From Amanita rubescens (Eukaryota > Basidiomycota > Agaricomycetes > Agaricales > Amanitaceae), in contig WION01000603.1 in assembly GCA_015039365.1 (NCBI GenBank), positions 1-29,086 of the forward strand: a DNA stretch of 29,086 bases, given 5' to 3'. Numbering within the stretch: the stretch's first letter is position 1; each line of letters opens with the position of its first letter. Below, piece by piece: positions 1 to 9,665 of this stretch. Below the pieces are notes generated by a model. That model ran no database searches. It worked only from the letters and a program-made list of their open reading frames with translations, and had not been told where the DNA came from. The position numbers and the translations under genes were made by a program.

Positions 1-298
1 GCGAAAGCTCGGGCAATGTACAGCTGTACGTTCGTTGTTATTCCACTTTAACTTCCTGAAACTGACGATCCTGATGTTTATCGTGTAGATAAAGGAAGTG
101 ATACCGATCCACATGAACTCACGTTTAGCAAGGGGGATCTATTTGAGGTTGTCGACCGATCAGGGAAATGGTGGGAGGCGGTCAATAAGGACGGAAAAGT
201 GGGCAGTGAGTATTTCTCGCGTTCGTGCGGCGATGTATCATTGATCCTCGTCCAACGCAGTCGTACCATCCAATTATATGCGAGTGGTGCCCGAGTAG
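1..298 (+). CDS. 3' end of an SH3-domain protein (Sho1-like), partial
   Basis: The window opens inside a gene. Three exons (1-25, 89-205, 261-298) join in frame into a complete SH3 domain that ends at the TAG at 296-298. The introns are 26-88 (GTACGT donor, CTGAC branch at 62-66, TAG acceptor) and 206-260 (GTGAGT, CAG acceptor). Diagnostic SH3 pieces are KARAMYSY at the start, the acidic ELTFSKGDLFEVVD, the WW of GKWWEA, and the IVPSNYM end, where the Ile codon is split by the second intron. SH3 domains bind proline-rich peptides. A C-terminal SH3 with the sequence DxSGKWW...GIxPSNY resembles the fungal membrane osmosensor adaptor Sho1, but the rest of the protein lies outside the window, so the Sho1 name is inference. 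The long tryptophan-rich reading frame downstream of 206 is only read-through of the intron. Confidence 0.85.
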
Positions 299-1640
299 TG
301 TCCTTCTATTCACAGTCATGAATTATTTCTCTTTCTTTGATGCCACGCCATGTTTACGATTCTGACGATACGATTTGGATTTGAGAACACCTTCGGGCAT
401 GGCTTGCACGACATCATTCAAAGATTTGTTTTATTTTATTCCCTTGCCGCTCTTATGATTTCAGGTCTCGTATTGGACCATAGATGTTGCATATGCATTT
501 GTTGTACCAATCTGTCATTTTGCTGACTTCCGTTTTTCGGTGCGCTTCTTCGTAGGAATCGAGATTCTGAACCTGAACAGACTAAACGGTAAATCACGAC
601 TGCACCTTCGCCGAAATGATATTTGTTTGAAGACATCGAGAACAAATGATGGTTGCTGCGCGTTGTACGCATTGCATTTCTAATGGGGAAAATACGCCAA
701 ATACCGAGCCCTCTGATCTGGATCCAAAGTCCGCTCTGAATGTGCCGTCCGTCGTTGTTTCCTTGTGTCCGAGACAGAAAGGTTCCTATCTTTTCTATTT
801 TTTCTACACGTCCATGAATAGGCAATGTCTAGAGCTGATTGAGCTGTCTTTCTGACTACATGAGCTGTCCTAATAGGCATGACAAAGATAACTCTTATCC
901 GGTGACCGCTTTATTCTTCACCAAAGTGTAGAATCAGTCTGTCCGACTAAGACAACTCCGTATTGCCCCCGACATCCACATGCGCATCGCAATCAGCGAC
1001 ATGAGGTGTTGAAGATGGGTCAGACAGAAATTTCACCTGTGAGATTTAAACATTCTCACTCGTTCAAGTTATACATCTCGTGCGGGCCTCCGGGTCGATC
1101 TCGACAACACACCACTTCAATCGTACATCGCTCCAGTATGGATTTGTATTTGACGAGTCAATTTCCCATCAAGACCGGTGCAATCGTAAATGACACTCTA
1201 ACGCGGTCCTGATTTTTGGCAACGCAATGCCCCGGCGTCGTATTAGCAAAGGACAACAGCCGCATCGCTGTCAAGAAATGTCCGGCGGCGCATATAGAAC
1301 CGGAAACATCGACTGTCAATAATGACTCGATAGTCGATTATGGTGGCACTACCGTTTGTGCCTTGATGATATCTCCGAATATCGCCGCTGTAAATATACT
1401 ATTACGGCGGACCGTTGGAAGATACCAAAAAGACGAAGCGTCAGTGAGAGGTTCAGGATACAGTTTCTAGCTCTGCTACTTCGAGAGCAGGAAATTAGGA
1501 AATTAAAGGCATCATTACATTTACAATGGTTTAAAGAGCTGTTCTCAATTGAACGTGACCTAATTATAGCGTCCGACGATCCTCGGATTACGAGTGCGAT
1601 TTTAAAGCCCGCTCGGACAGTTCCACAGCCCAACATCATT
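299..1640. other. Gene-poor stretch, no defensible gene
   Basis: Open frames exist on both strands (for example minus 436-825 and plus 1356-1742), but none shows a recognisable domain or convincing splice structure. The plus frame from about 1450 to 1700 reads protein-like (LHLQWFKELFSIERDLIIAS) and runs directly into repeat copy A, so it may be an upstream part of that element or of an old gene. The first part of the stretch probably holds the 3' untranslated region of the SH3 gene. Confidence 0.5.
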
Positions 1641-2495
1641 GCCGCCTTCATCGTCTTTGACATACGCCATTCGATATTCGATATGCCTCACGACTTAAAC
1701 TGGGATATTATATCTCACAACTGTCGGACATTGCACCCCTGACAACTCACGAGTAATGGAAGCCTCGTATTAGCCTGTTCATATTTATCCGGGTAGCAAC
1801 TATCATATGCTGTAAGCTGTGTATAGTTGGTGCTGTATCGAGCTACAAAAAGGCGCAATTCAAAGCATGTTATGCATCATGTTTGTTTCAAGACCACCTC
1901 CTTCAAGCAACCAACAAGAGCGTAGGTCATTCGACTCGACCATACGTGACCATGCTAAACATTATTGACACAGCGTCGAACCGACGAAACCTCAACAACG
2001 TTGTCCGCCGTCAGCATTTGGGAAATATTGATTATTTCGACAAATGGAACGGGCGTTTGTGGGTATCCACTGTACAAAGTCAGTCTCTTGGATAACATGA
2101 CCGTTGTTCACCGAAACTAACTGTGGCACAGTTGGAGGAACAGAGCACGGCAATGGCCAAGCTGGAACAAAGAGTGCAGCTCGAGAGCTCGCCGCGTATG
2201 ATGCTTTACGAAAATTTGATCCCCGGCTGTAGGATCTGACGACACCATCGCAAACACGCTCCTACAATACTTCGCTTTATGGGAGTTGTTGACGCAATGG
2301 GACGACCTGTCTATGCGACCAAACCACGTTATGCCGTCGACTAGCGTGTCTCTCCATGACCAAGTTCTCAATTGACAATGTCGTCTTGGAAACACGAATT
2401 GACGCGCATAGAGGTGTTCATGGATGGAGCGGGCCGGCGCCAATCCCGGCCTTCGTGTATTTATAGGCTCGCGAGACCATGTCAATATACTTACG
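1641..2495 (+). repeat. Coding-like repeat, copy A (longest)
   Basis: This segment is shared with copies B and C further on. It starts with CCGCCTTCATCG and runs to about GAGACCATGTCAATAT. In the plus frame it reads SIFDMPHD, then, after about 260 bp present only in this copy (1712-1972), DYFDKWNGRLW. A good intron follows (GTATCC donor, CTAAC branch, CACAG acceptor near 2060-2130), and then LEEQSTAMAKLEQRVQLESS. A second block in another frame reads DDTIANTLLQYFALWELL. The frames are broken between blocks, so this is probably a degraded gene or the coding part of a mobile element. I do not recognise the protein. A long minus-strand frame (2117-2485) also survives in copy C, so the coding strand is not certain, though the spliced plus-strand reading is better. 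Confidence 0.6.
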
Positions 2496-2554
2496 CGTAT
2501 TTAAATAGATCTCCTTCTCGAGTTAGCTATGCCAAGTGATATAAAAGGAGTCTA

Positions 2555-2603
2555 GTCAAGGTCATAATAGGGAAGTTTCGAGTCGCTATCATTACATGCA
2601 ATA
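2555..2603. repeat. Short dispersed repeat, copy 1
   Basis: About 50 bp here match 7614-7660 with few differences and a small gap. The shared core is AGGGAAGTTTCG followed by TCGCTAT and ATTACATGCAA. The second copy lies just after a tRNA-like stretch, so this may be the tail of a SINE-like element whose head is lost here. It lies about 140 bp upstream of the next gene's ATG. Confidence 0.55.
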
Positions 2604-2741
2604 TCTAGGTATGAGTCTTCGCACTAAAGTAAGCTTGATTCAGACGTCGGTGAAAGGGCGTCACGAGGTCACATGAGTCCAGCTTTTTGTCTGGCAGCAG
2701 CTCCTCTCTAGAACCCTCCACCTTACTGGTTGCGGGTGATA

Positions 2742-3589
2742 ATGTTCACAGCCGCAGAGCAGGCTATTATAGCCAAAGCGTCCCAAGATCTCTATCGATA
2801 CGAAAGGACCTGCACAGAGCACTCAGCCATCTTGCGCAGAGATGTAGAAGCATTGACTAAAGCGCAGCAAGAATACAAAGCAAACTCATTGAACCCAATG
2901 GGCTTCATGCCATGCCGTGACGAATTCGACCGTTACATCGAACATTCGGAGAAGGTGCTCAAGACGGACTGCAGAACTGTGCTCGAGTATGCCGCGTATA
3001 AGTTCGACGGTGTGATAGTGTTAATCTACTGTTTTCTGTAGCCACCTTCATGTGGTGCATGCTGGTTACTTTCTCTGCCGGCTCTTGATGAGAAAGATGT
3101 CTGAACACGGAGAACGTGTTTGTCTGGAATTCATTCGTCGCAAAGTGGAGCTCGAGTACGTGCCTGTGTTCTGGTCTAGCCTGCATGCCTATTAACGCCT
3201 TCTTAAGCAAACAATATCCTTATATATTCCCCCAGTCTCCCGTTGCCATTCACGTCTCATCTGAACCCGCGCCATCTGACTATCCCACCACCCTCCTTGC
3301 TAGAGCTTTCAAGTCGGAAGAGGTCATCAATCTGCCTCGCGTTTCGCTCGAGGAGACGGAGATAATCCAATATCAACATTCTCCGAGGCTGCTTCAGAGG
3401 GAGACTTTTGTGTCCTTCAATGAAGATGAAGCATGCTATGAAGTCTTTCGTATTCCGGCGTTTATCACTGCAGATCAAGAAAAAGTTTTTTACGTCGTAT
3501 ATGCCGATGAAGGTCCTGAAGCGGTGGCTTGTACCAGCGTCAATTTGTTTGACTTTCTTCGTACGTCAGAGCGGGTTCTTAAAACCTAA
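2742..3589 (+). CDS. Hypothetical protein, three exons
   Basis: Exons 2742-2995, 3042-3155 and 3208-3589 join in frame to give 249 residues. The introns are short and typical: 2996-3041 (GTATAAG, CTGTAG) and 3156-3207 (GTACGTG, ATTAAC branch, TTAAG). I chose the ATG at 2742 because it is the first in the frame. The first 120 residues look all-helical and charged (KASQDLYRYERTCTEH; MRKMSEHGERVCLEFIRRK). The last 125 residues look mixed alpha/beta (FVSFNEDEACYEVFRIPAFI; KVFYVVYADEGPEAV). I see no signal peptide or membrane span, and I do not recognise a family. The clean splicing and the unbroken 127-codon last exon argue for a real gene, although it is wedged between copies A and B of a repeat. 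Without the introns the frame is interrupted, so automatic ORF calls would split it in two. Confidence 0.6.
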
Positions 3590-3965
3590 TGACTTTTTTC
3601 CTGTTTGTGGCAAGCTAATGATAGTCAATTACATAATTGTCTGTTCGTTGACTTTTGTTTTTGTTTTTGTGCCGTGGGGGCAAGGGTACAGGGCAGCAGG
3701 TTCAAAGGTAGTAGCAGGGCCAGTGTAAGAGCATTCGCCGTGCTGTCTGTTGGGATTAGTAAGATTGGCAACTCGAGAGTTTGATCCAGTATTAGCCGAC
3801 ATAGAGTCTAAGCCCTGGCGATAGAAGGTGAGGTAGACCATAGAAGGCAAACAAATTCGAAAGAAAAGGGTGCTTCAATAGGATGTTGTCAGGTTTCGTA
3901 TTCGGTATAGTATGACGTAGATTTAGGAAACGAGTGGGAGCAATCGACCGTGGGAAAGTATATGT
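3590..3965. other. Spacer with a T/G-rich simple tract
   Basis: No gene seen. A short (TTTTG)n-like tract lies around 3650-3670, just after the stop of the three-exon gene. The stretch ends where repeat copy B begins. Confidence 0.5.
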
Positions 3966-4316
3966 CAGCCAAACATCATTAATCATTGCTGCCTTCATCG
4001 ATACGATATGCCTCACGACTTTAACTGGGAATCCCAGTTAAAGTCTGGGATATTATAGCGTCGAACCAACGAAACCTCCGCAACGTTGTCCGACACTGTC
4101 AGCATTTGGGAGATATTGATTATTTCGATAAATGGAACGGGCGTTTGTGGGTATCTACTGTACAAAGTCAGTCTCTTGGATAACATGACCGTTGTTCACC
4201 GAAACTAACTGTGGCACAGTTGGAGGAACAGAGCACGGCAATGGCCAAGCAGGAACAAAGAGTGCAGCTCGAGAGCTCGCCGCGTATGATGCTTTACAAA
4301 AATTTTGATCCCCGGC
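3966..4316 (+). repeat. Coding-like repeat, copy B (tandem with C)
   Basis: This copy is homologous to copy A but lacks A's 1712-1972 segment. It carries the intron-like stretch (GTATCT donor, CTAAC branch, CACAG) and the LEEQSTAMAKQEQRVQLESS block, then stops at CCCGGCG. There it joins directly to the start of copy C (TGACATACGCCATTCG). Matching points of B and C are 315 bp apart once a 20 bp insertion in B is removed, so B and C are a head-to-tail tandem duplication. The insertion (4031-4050) forms a perfect hairpin with the sequence before it. Confidence 0.75.
4018..4044. repeat. Perfect 27 bp palindrome made by a local insertion
   Basis: The arms are ACTTTAACTGGGA (4018-4030) and TCCCAGTTAAAGT (4032-4044), with one base between them. 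Copy C reads straight through this point without the second arm, so 20 bp (4031-4050) were inserted here as an inverted copy of the adjacent sequence. Confidence 0.9.
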
Positions 4317-4905
4317 GTGACATACGCCATTCGATATTCGATATGCCTCACGACTTTAACTGGGATATTATAGCGTCGAACCAACTAAACCTCCGCAACG
4401 TTGTCCGACACCATCAGCATTTGGGAGATATTGATTATTTCGACAAATGGAACGGGCGTTTGTGGGTATCTACTGTACAAAGTCAGTCTCTTGGATAACA
4501 TGACCGTTGTTCACCGAAACTAACTGTGGCGCAGTTGGAGGAATAGAGCACGGCCATGGACAAGGAGGAACAAAGAGCGTAGCTCGAGAGATCGCCGCGT
4601 ATAATGCTTTACAAAAATTTGATCCCCGGCGGTAGGATCTGGAGGGCATGACGACACCATCGCAAACACGCTCCTACAATACTTCGCTTTATGGGAGTTG
4701 TTGACGCAATGGGACGACCTGTCTATGCGACCAAACCACGTTATGCCATCGACTAGCGTGTCTCTCCATGACCAAGTTCTCAACAGACAATGTCGTCTTG
4801 GCGGAAACACAAATTGACGCGCATAGATGTGCTCATGGATGCGGCGGGCCAATCCTGGCCTTCATGTATTTATAGGCTCACGAGACCATATGTGTCAATA
4901 TATTA
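4317..4905 (+). repeat. Coding-like repeat, copy C
   Basis: This is the most complete copy at its 3' end. It repeats SIFDMPHD, DYFDKWNGRLW, the intron-like gap and the LEEQ...-type block, then DDTIANTLLQYFALWELL and VSLHDQVLNRQCRLGG before a TGA. Compared with A it has a 9 bp addition near 4640 (GAGGGCATG) and several substitutions. It ends at about 4905, where sequence homologous to the promoter of the second F-box gene begins, so the copy lies directly against the ancestral F-box promoter. Confidence 0.6.
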
Positions 4906-4950
4906 TCAGGGTATTGTTTTTTCCGATTTATATAATTTGCCAGAACAAAC
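4904..4950 (+). promoter_or_regulatory. Distal part of F-box gene 1 promoter
   Basis: This sequence is similar to 7919-7971 upstream of F-box gene 2: both have TATCAGGGG-type starts, GTATTGTTT, TCCGATTT, an AT-rich stretch and then GAACAAAC. The GAACAAAC element recurs at 11768-11775 before F-box gene 3. In gene 2 it lies about 30 bp upstream of the ATG; here it lies about 200 bp upstream because other DNA intervenes. A promoter role is inferred from conservation and position. Confidence 0.5.
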
Positions 4951-5100
4951 ATTGTATGTAGGGGGTCCGAGGTCGCGAGGCCACTAGTACAGATTCTAAA
5001 ATCAGAAAGGCATAAAAGTTCAAGTCCCGCTGATGGGAACAGCTGGCACGTCGGCTCGATGCTTATAAACAGTTCTAAAATGCTTTACGGAGAGTCATCC
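4951..5100 (+). mobile_element. tRNA-like (SINE-like) insertion in a promoter
   Basis: About 150 bp here have no counterpart in the otherwise similar promoter of F-box gene 2. The insert contains GTTCAAGTCCC (5018-5028), a good Pol III B box. Upstream is a weakly tRNA-Leu-like stretch with CCGAGGTCGCGAGG and CAGATTC. The T stem would not pair, so it is not a functional tRNA. A T-rich run follows at about 5107-5120. A decayed tRNA-derived SINE is the best reading; a random B-box match is possible. Confidence 0.4.
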
Positions 5101-5152
5101 ATTATCTTTTTTTTTTTTTCATTGCCTGCGTTGTACTGCGCATTGAATAACC

Positions 5153-6827
5153 ATGTCGCCCACAACTGCAACGAGTTGCGCCTTACAATGCCCCGAATTG
5201 CTTCGACTTATATGTAAACAAATCGGAACCGATGACAAGTGGACGCTTTCCCGACTCTACCTGACGTGTAGAAGCTTTATGGAGCCAGCGCTTGACGAAT
5301 TGTGGTACAAATTGGATAACCTTGATCCGTTGGTGCGCTGTATGGACAACGACCTGGTGGAACGGGTAAAAAAAAAGGGGGTAGTTACCCTCGTGAGTAA
5401 CTGTTTCCCTGGCACTACTCGTTTGAATTTAACGTCGTCAACTGTAGTCTTTTCAAAGATCGATGCTCGCCAGCGATTGGGAACGCTTTGAAGTAGCAGC
5501 AGCACGTGTCCGTGTTCTTGAATATTCATCTAATCCACGCGCCGGCGGTAGATTCGCGATGTCGATCTACAAGCTTGACTGTAGCATCTTCCGGTCGTTC
5601 GCTTGCGCTGCCCGTGGAAGAACGGGGCTGTTGCCACGACTCCAAGAATTGACTTGGACGGCGATCGATGATGAAATATATCCGTATATTTCTCTCTTCC
5701 TCTCACCAACCATAACTAGCCTGGAAATCGATGCGTCAGGCAAGGAGCTAGCATCAGAAAGGATGCGATTTTCTCTGTTGGAATCCTTGGCCTCGCAATG
5801 TCCTTCTTTACGCTCACTGAAACTGAGGGGGGGCCCGGGGCTTGACGGCCAGGTAACCTCTTGGAGAATTTTATTCTCTAGATACTCTGCAAATGCCTGC
5901 GCATCATTCGGCCTATGGAAAACTTTAAGCTCTCTCTGTCTGGACCACATAGATCTCAGAACTCTCACAGAGGTCCTCGCCACACTTCCGGCATTGATGA
6001 AGCTCAAGTTATCCTGTTGTCAAACCATCACTGATTTGCCGTTGGCGCCAAGCAGGGTACAAGGCTTTCCTGTGCTCCAACATCTTTGCATGGAGGACTG
6101 CGACATGGACAGTTGCTTGTATGTCCTGAAGCGAATGTCCTATGGCACACCTCTCGTACACTTGGAACTAAGCTTCAAGGGATTGCCTAGCGAATACCGA
6201 TGGCACGAATTATTCAACAATATGACCGCGGTCATATCGCACGATAGCCTTTCCATTGTGCATTTTTCGGTGACCGATCCGATTCTGGATGAGGGCGAAC
6301 AGGAAGTTCTAATGGACTTTCAAACGATATCCCCTCTCCTTCACTTTCGACATATATCCGAGTTCAAGCACACGGGTTTTTGCTTCCTTGATTTTGACGA
6401 CGGAGACGTCGCACTCATAGCCAGGGCTTGGCCTCATTTGAAATCGTTCATAATAAGCCACGCACGGTTGCAATTGACGCTTCGCGCTTTCCTTCCCTTT
6501 GTGAAGTACTGTCCCGAACTGGAAGTTCTTGGCATGAAGATAGATGTGACCAATGTCGACGATTATGAAGAGAGGCCTGCGAGGGGGTCGTTGGGCACTG
6601 GACTCCGGGAATTGATGATTTTCGATTCACCGATTGATGATCCACCTCGTGTTGCTGCCTTCATTTCGGACATATTTCCGAAGGTGGCGAGGATAGATTT
6701 TACCACTTTCAAAAGCCTGTCAGTCTCTACGGAGTACCAGACACACTGGACAAATTGGATAGAAGTTGAGAGATTGATCCCAATATTCGCGGCTGTTCGG
6801 GGGCGGGAAGCAAATCATACGTCCTAG
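5153..6827 (+). CDS. F-box/LRR-like protein, array copy 1
   Basis: Two exons, 5153-5392 and 5448-6827, encode about 539 residues. The intron (5393-5447, GTGAGT to TGTAG) is phase 0. The N-terminal exon carries an F-box-like segment at about residues 12-55, with LLRLICKQIG and then LTCRSFMEPALDELWYKL. F-boxes bind Skp1 and recruit substrates to SCF ubiquitin ligases. The second exon is rich in leucine-spaced segments (LRSLKLRGG, LPALMKLKLS, LQHLCMEDCDM), as in LRR-type substrate-binding regions, and ends in a conserved ERLIPIFAAVRGREANH tail. The start matches the MSPTTATS-like starts of the paralogues. Its promoter is split by a tRNA-like insert. The substrate is unknown. The family call is by pattern; the F-box is the divergent fungal type. 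Confidence 0.9.
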
Positions 6828-7334
6828 ATCCGAATCCTAGCCGTTTGCATCGATCGCCTGTTTTCAAGAGTGGTATGCTTAACAAGTTACAAAATAAAAA
6901 GACAATCGATCGATTATCAGAGCGTTCTTCAGTCTCTTTGACTGTGTCGGTTCGAAAAGTTCTTATTTATGGATTTTGTATGTCGGGGTTTCCCCAACAT
7001 CGTTTATTACTCCTATTATTCTTCCGCGAGTAAGTCATCAGACGATGGAGAACCGAAAGAACACCCGAGGCCCGAGGCACAGCGCGCAACACAAAGACCG
7101 CTTGAAACCGTGACAGGGATACAACACTATTATCGCTTCTTGGCGCTCATCCAAGGACGGACATGTACATGGTACGCTGATAGACGCGTGACTGTATACG
7201 CAGAGACAAAGCCTGGTATGTGGTTCCGATTAGCACGGCATTAAAACCACCGGCTCGGAGCCGAGCCTTTGACAGCTATTTTTGCCATGTTGCCAGGCTA
7301 CGGGTTCCTGTTCGGTCCGGCCTGCTACTGTACG
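6828..7334. other. Spacer after F-box gene 1, with a small hairpin
   Basis: No gene seen. A perfect short inverted repeat, GGCTCGG-AG-CCGAGCC, lies at 7252-7267 and could be a terminator-like or element-edge structure. Open frames here have no recognisable content. Confidence 0.4.
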
Positions 7335-7444
7335 GCTCTTTAATCCGTGTTCATCGATGTGATCACCGGTAGATCCAGTTGTCCAGGCGCACTGGCTCAG
7401 TGGAAGGTATGTATCGGATGTATTCGAACCCTCAATCCCTCAGG
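7335..7444 (+). mobile_element. SINE-like element, copy 1
   Basis: This stretch is homologous to 10617-10720. Shared blocks are CCGTGTTCATC-like, TAG..TTG, TGGCTCA, GGTATGTA, TCGAA and CCTCAAT. Internal Pol III-type boxes are visible: TGGCTCAGTGG (7393-7403, A box) and TTCGAACCC (7423-7431, B box). Two copies with tRNA-like boxes fit a tRNA-derived SINE family. No poly-A tail or target-site duplication was identified. Confidence 0.5.
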
Positions 7445-7559
7445 CTTTTCCAAGCTCCTTCGTTGTGTGGAAATGGCGTCTAACGACCTGGCACGTTTCT
7501 CCATGACTTGGCTCTCGCCAGCCTACATGTTAACTTGACTGTAACGCGGATTAGCATAG

Positions 7560-7660
7560 AAGCACTCGTTGGTGCAATGGATCAATCTCCCGCCTTTGAA
7601 ATGCTATGGATTCGGTCAAGACGATTATAGGGAAGTTTCGATTCGCTATTACATGCAACA
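7560..7660 (+). repeat. tRNA-like stretch plus short dispersed repeat, copy 2
   Basis: TTGGTGCAATGGATCA (about 7569-7584) resembles a D-arm/A box, and GGATTCGGTC (about 7608-7617) resembles a weak B box. Directly after it, 7614-7660 matches 2555-2603. This could be a second type of SINE, with the shared 50 bp as its body. The tRNA does not fold properly, so no tRNA gene is called. Confidence 0.4.
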
Positions 7661-7918
7661 TAATGCCAATTTGTCACTAATGCATTGAGTAGAATACTCT
7701 TTGCGCGTTGCCTGGCCTAATAGTAATACTCGATGAATACTACTATGCGTAAGCAGTATTACTGTAGCGCGGCCTACTCTTATCAACTGATCTGTTCAGC
7801 TCCAAGCATTACTTAAGGGCCTGTGCGGGAGGGAACCGAAATTTGGGGAAGGTAAAGGGAGTTAGCCGAAAACCCACGGAAAGTGAATAGTAGTGATGCG
7901 GATGTCGGCATATCTGTA

Positions 7919-7971
7919 TATCAGGGGTATTGTTTGACCCTCCGATTTCATATAGTCCGCACGGAACAAAC
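7919..7971 (+). promoter_or_regulatory. Conserved promoter of F-box gene 2
   Basis: This sequence matches 4904-4950 upstream of F-box gene 1 and ends in GGAACAAAC. A pyrimidine-rich run follows, then the ATG at 8003. It shows the unsplit form of the promoter. The role is inferred from conservation between paralogues. Confidence 0.5.
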
Positions 7972-8002
7972 CTTTTTTTCCCGCATTTCCTCCCGAATAA
8001 TC

Positions 8003-9665
8003 ATGCCGCCCACAACCGCGACGCATCGCGCATTACAAGCCAACGAAATAGTCCGCCTGATATGTCAAGAAATCGGGACATTCGGGACTTATGAAAGGCG
8101 TACATTGTTCCGACTTTGCCTGACGTGCAGAAATTTTGTGGAACCGGCGCTTGACGTGTTATGGTACAAACTGGATAGCCTTTATCCGTTATTGCACTGT
8201 TTGCCCAGTGACCTTTGCAGCGAAGAAGTGACAGTGGTAGAGCGTTCACGACAAGTGAAATATACCCTGGTGAGTATCGTCTTTTCTTTACTTCTTTGAT
8301 CTTCACAATCAGCTGCAGTCTTTTCAAAGGTCAATGCTAGCGAGCGATTGGGAAAGCATTGAAGCAGCGGCTGCGCGTGTCCACATTCTCAACTATACCC
8401 AAAAGCAGCGTGATGTCTACCAGGTTGATTCTAACATCTTTCCATCGCTCGCTTGTGCCGCGCCCGGAAGAACAGGGCTGCTTCCACGACTCCAGAAACT
8501 GACTTGGACACCAACCAATGATATATATCCATATATATTTCTCTTCCTCTCGCCAACCATAAAAGATTTGACTATTTCTGTGGCAACTGGGAACATAGCA
8601 TCCGATCGGATGCGGTTTTCTTTGTTGGCATCGTTGACCTCGCAATGTCCTTCTATGTGCTCGCTGCGACTGGATGCAGGAAACCTTCAGGACCCTGTAC
8701 CCTCTTGGAGAGATTTATTCTCCGGATCCTCTGCAAGTGCCTTCGCATCGCTCAGCCTATGGAGAGCCTTAGGTTCTCTCTCTCTGCAAAACATGGACAT
8801 CGGTATTCTCATTGGTGTCCTTGTCACACTTCCAGCGTTAACCAAGCTCGAGTTATATTGGTGTCAGATTTCTGATCCAACGTCGCCAAGTAGCGTCACA
8901 ACAGGTTTTCCCGTGCTCCAACACCTTGGCATGTATCACTGCAATATGGACATTACCTTACATGTCTTTAAGCGCATGTCTGGCACGCCTCTTGTATGCT
9001 TAGACTTAAGCGTCGCGGCGAGGCCTAGTGAATCCCGGTGGGCCGAATTGTTCAACTATATACAGGAAGGCATATCGCATGATAGCCTTGCTGCTGTGTC
9101 TTTTGCCGTAGATCATGATTATCCCTTGTGGATAGCAGCGGACAGGGACCGAATTACTTGGACCTTTCAAACGATATCTCCTCTACTTCATTTTCGAAAC
9201 ATATCCGAGTTCAAGCATAGCCGTTTCTGCATCCTTGACCTTGAAGATAACGACGTCGCATCCATAGCAAGGGCTTGGCCTCGTCTAAAATCCTTTATAA
9301 TACACTCTGCGCACGCTGTGCGATCGCGATTGACTCTTCACGCTCTCCTTCCGCTTGCAAAGCATTGTCCTAAACTAGAAATTCTTGCCATGGCGATAAA
9401 CGCCACCAGAATTGGCACATACAGAGAAAAGCCTGGGAGGGGATTTTGTGGTATGAGACTCCGGGAATTGCTTGTGTTCAATTCGCCGATCTGGGATTCC
9501 GAGTTGCCTCACTTTGCAGCCTTTATTTCGGACATATTTCCAAATGTGAGGGTATCATCTGACGGGGTTTATTCGTCACGGTATTATCAGGTCAACATGA
9601 TGATCCCGGCATTTGTGGAAGTTCGGAGGCAGGAAGCAAATCATAGGTCCAGATCTGAGTCATAG
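8003..9665 (+). CDS. F-box/LRR-like protein, array copy 2
   Basis: Exons 8003-8269 and 8319-9665 encode about 537 residues. The phase-0 intron (8270-8318, GTGAGT, GCAG) is in the same place as in copy 1. An upstream ATG at 7883 is in frame, but homology with the paralogues (MPPTTATHRAL against MSPTTATSCAL) and the promoter match favour 8003. The F-box-like segment reads EIVRLICQEIG, then LTCRNFVEPALDVLWYKL. Leucine-rich segments follow (LPALTKLELYWCQ, LQHLGMYHCNMD). The C-terminal region lacks part of the stretch before the end seen in other copies and finishes with RRQEANHRSRSES. The role is presumably Skp1-dependent substrate recruitment with a different specificity from its neighbours. Confidence 0.9.

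Noticed and set aside
436..825. Minus-strand 129-codon frame in the first spacer
   Set aside because: No recognisable domain, splice pattern or second copy; length alone is not convincing.
2117..2485. Minus-strand frames in repeat copies A (2117-2485) and C (4520-4852) as a conserved gene
   Set aside because: They survive in two copies, but the plus strand has a good intron and protein-like blocks; the minus frame is likely a shadow, though not excluded.
4951..5045. A functional tRNA-Leu gene
   Set aside because: A B box and some Leu-like sequence are present, but the T stem does not pair and no acceptor stem can be formed.
7252..7267. GGCTCGG/CCGAGCC hairpin as a transcription terminator
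   Set aside because: Intrinsic terminators of this kind are bacterial; in a fungal spacer this is more likely an element edge or chance.
7560..7620. A tRNA gene with TTG or TGA anticodon
   Set aside because: The D-arm looks tRNA-like, but the anticodon and T stems do not fold.
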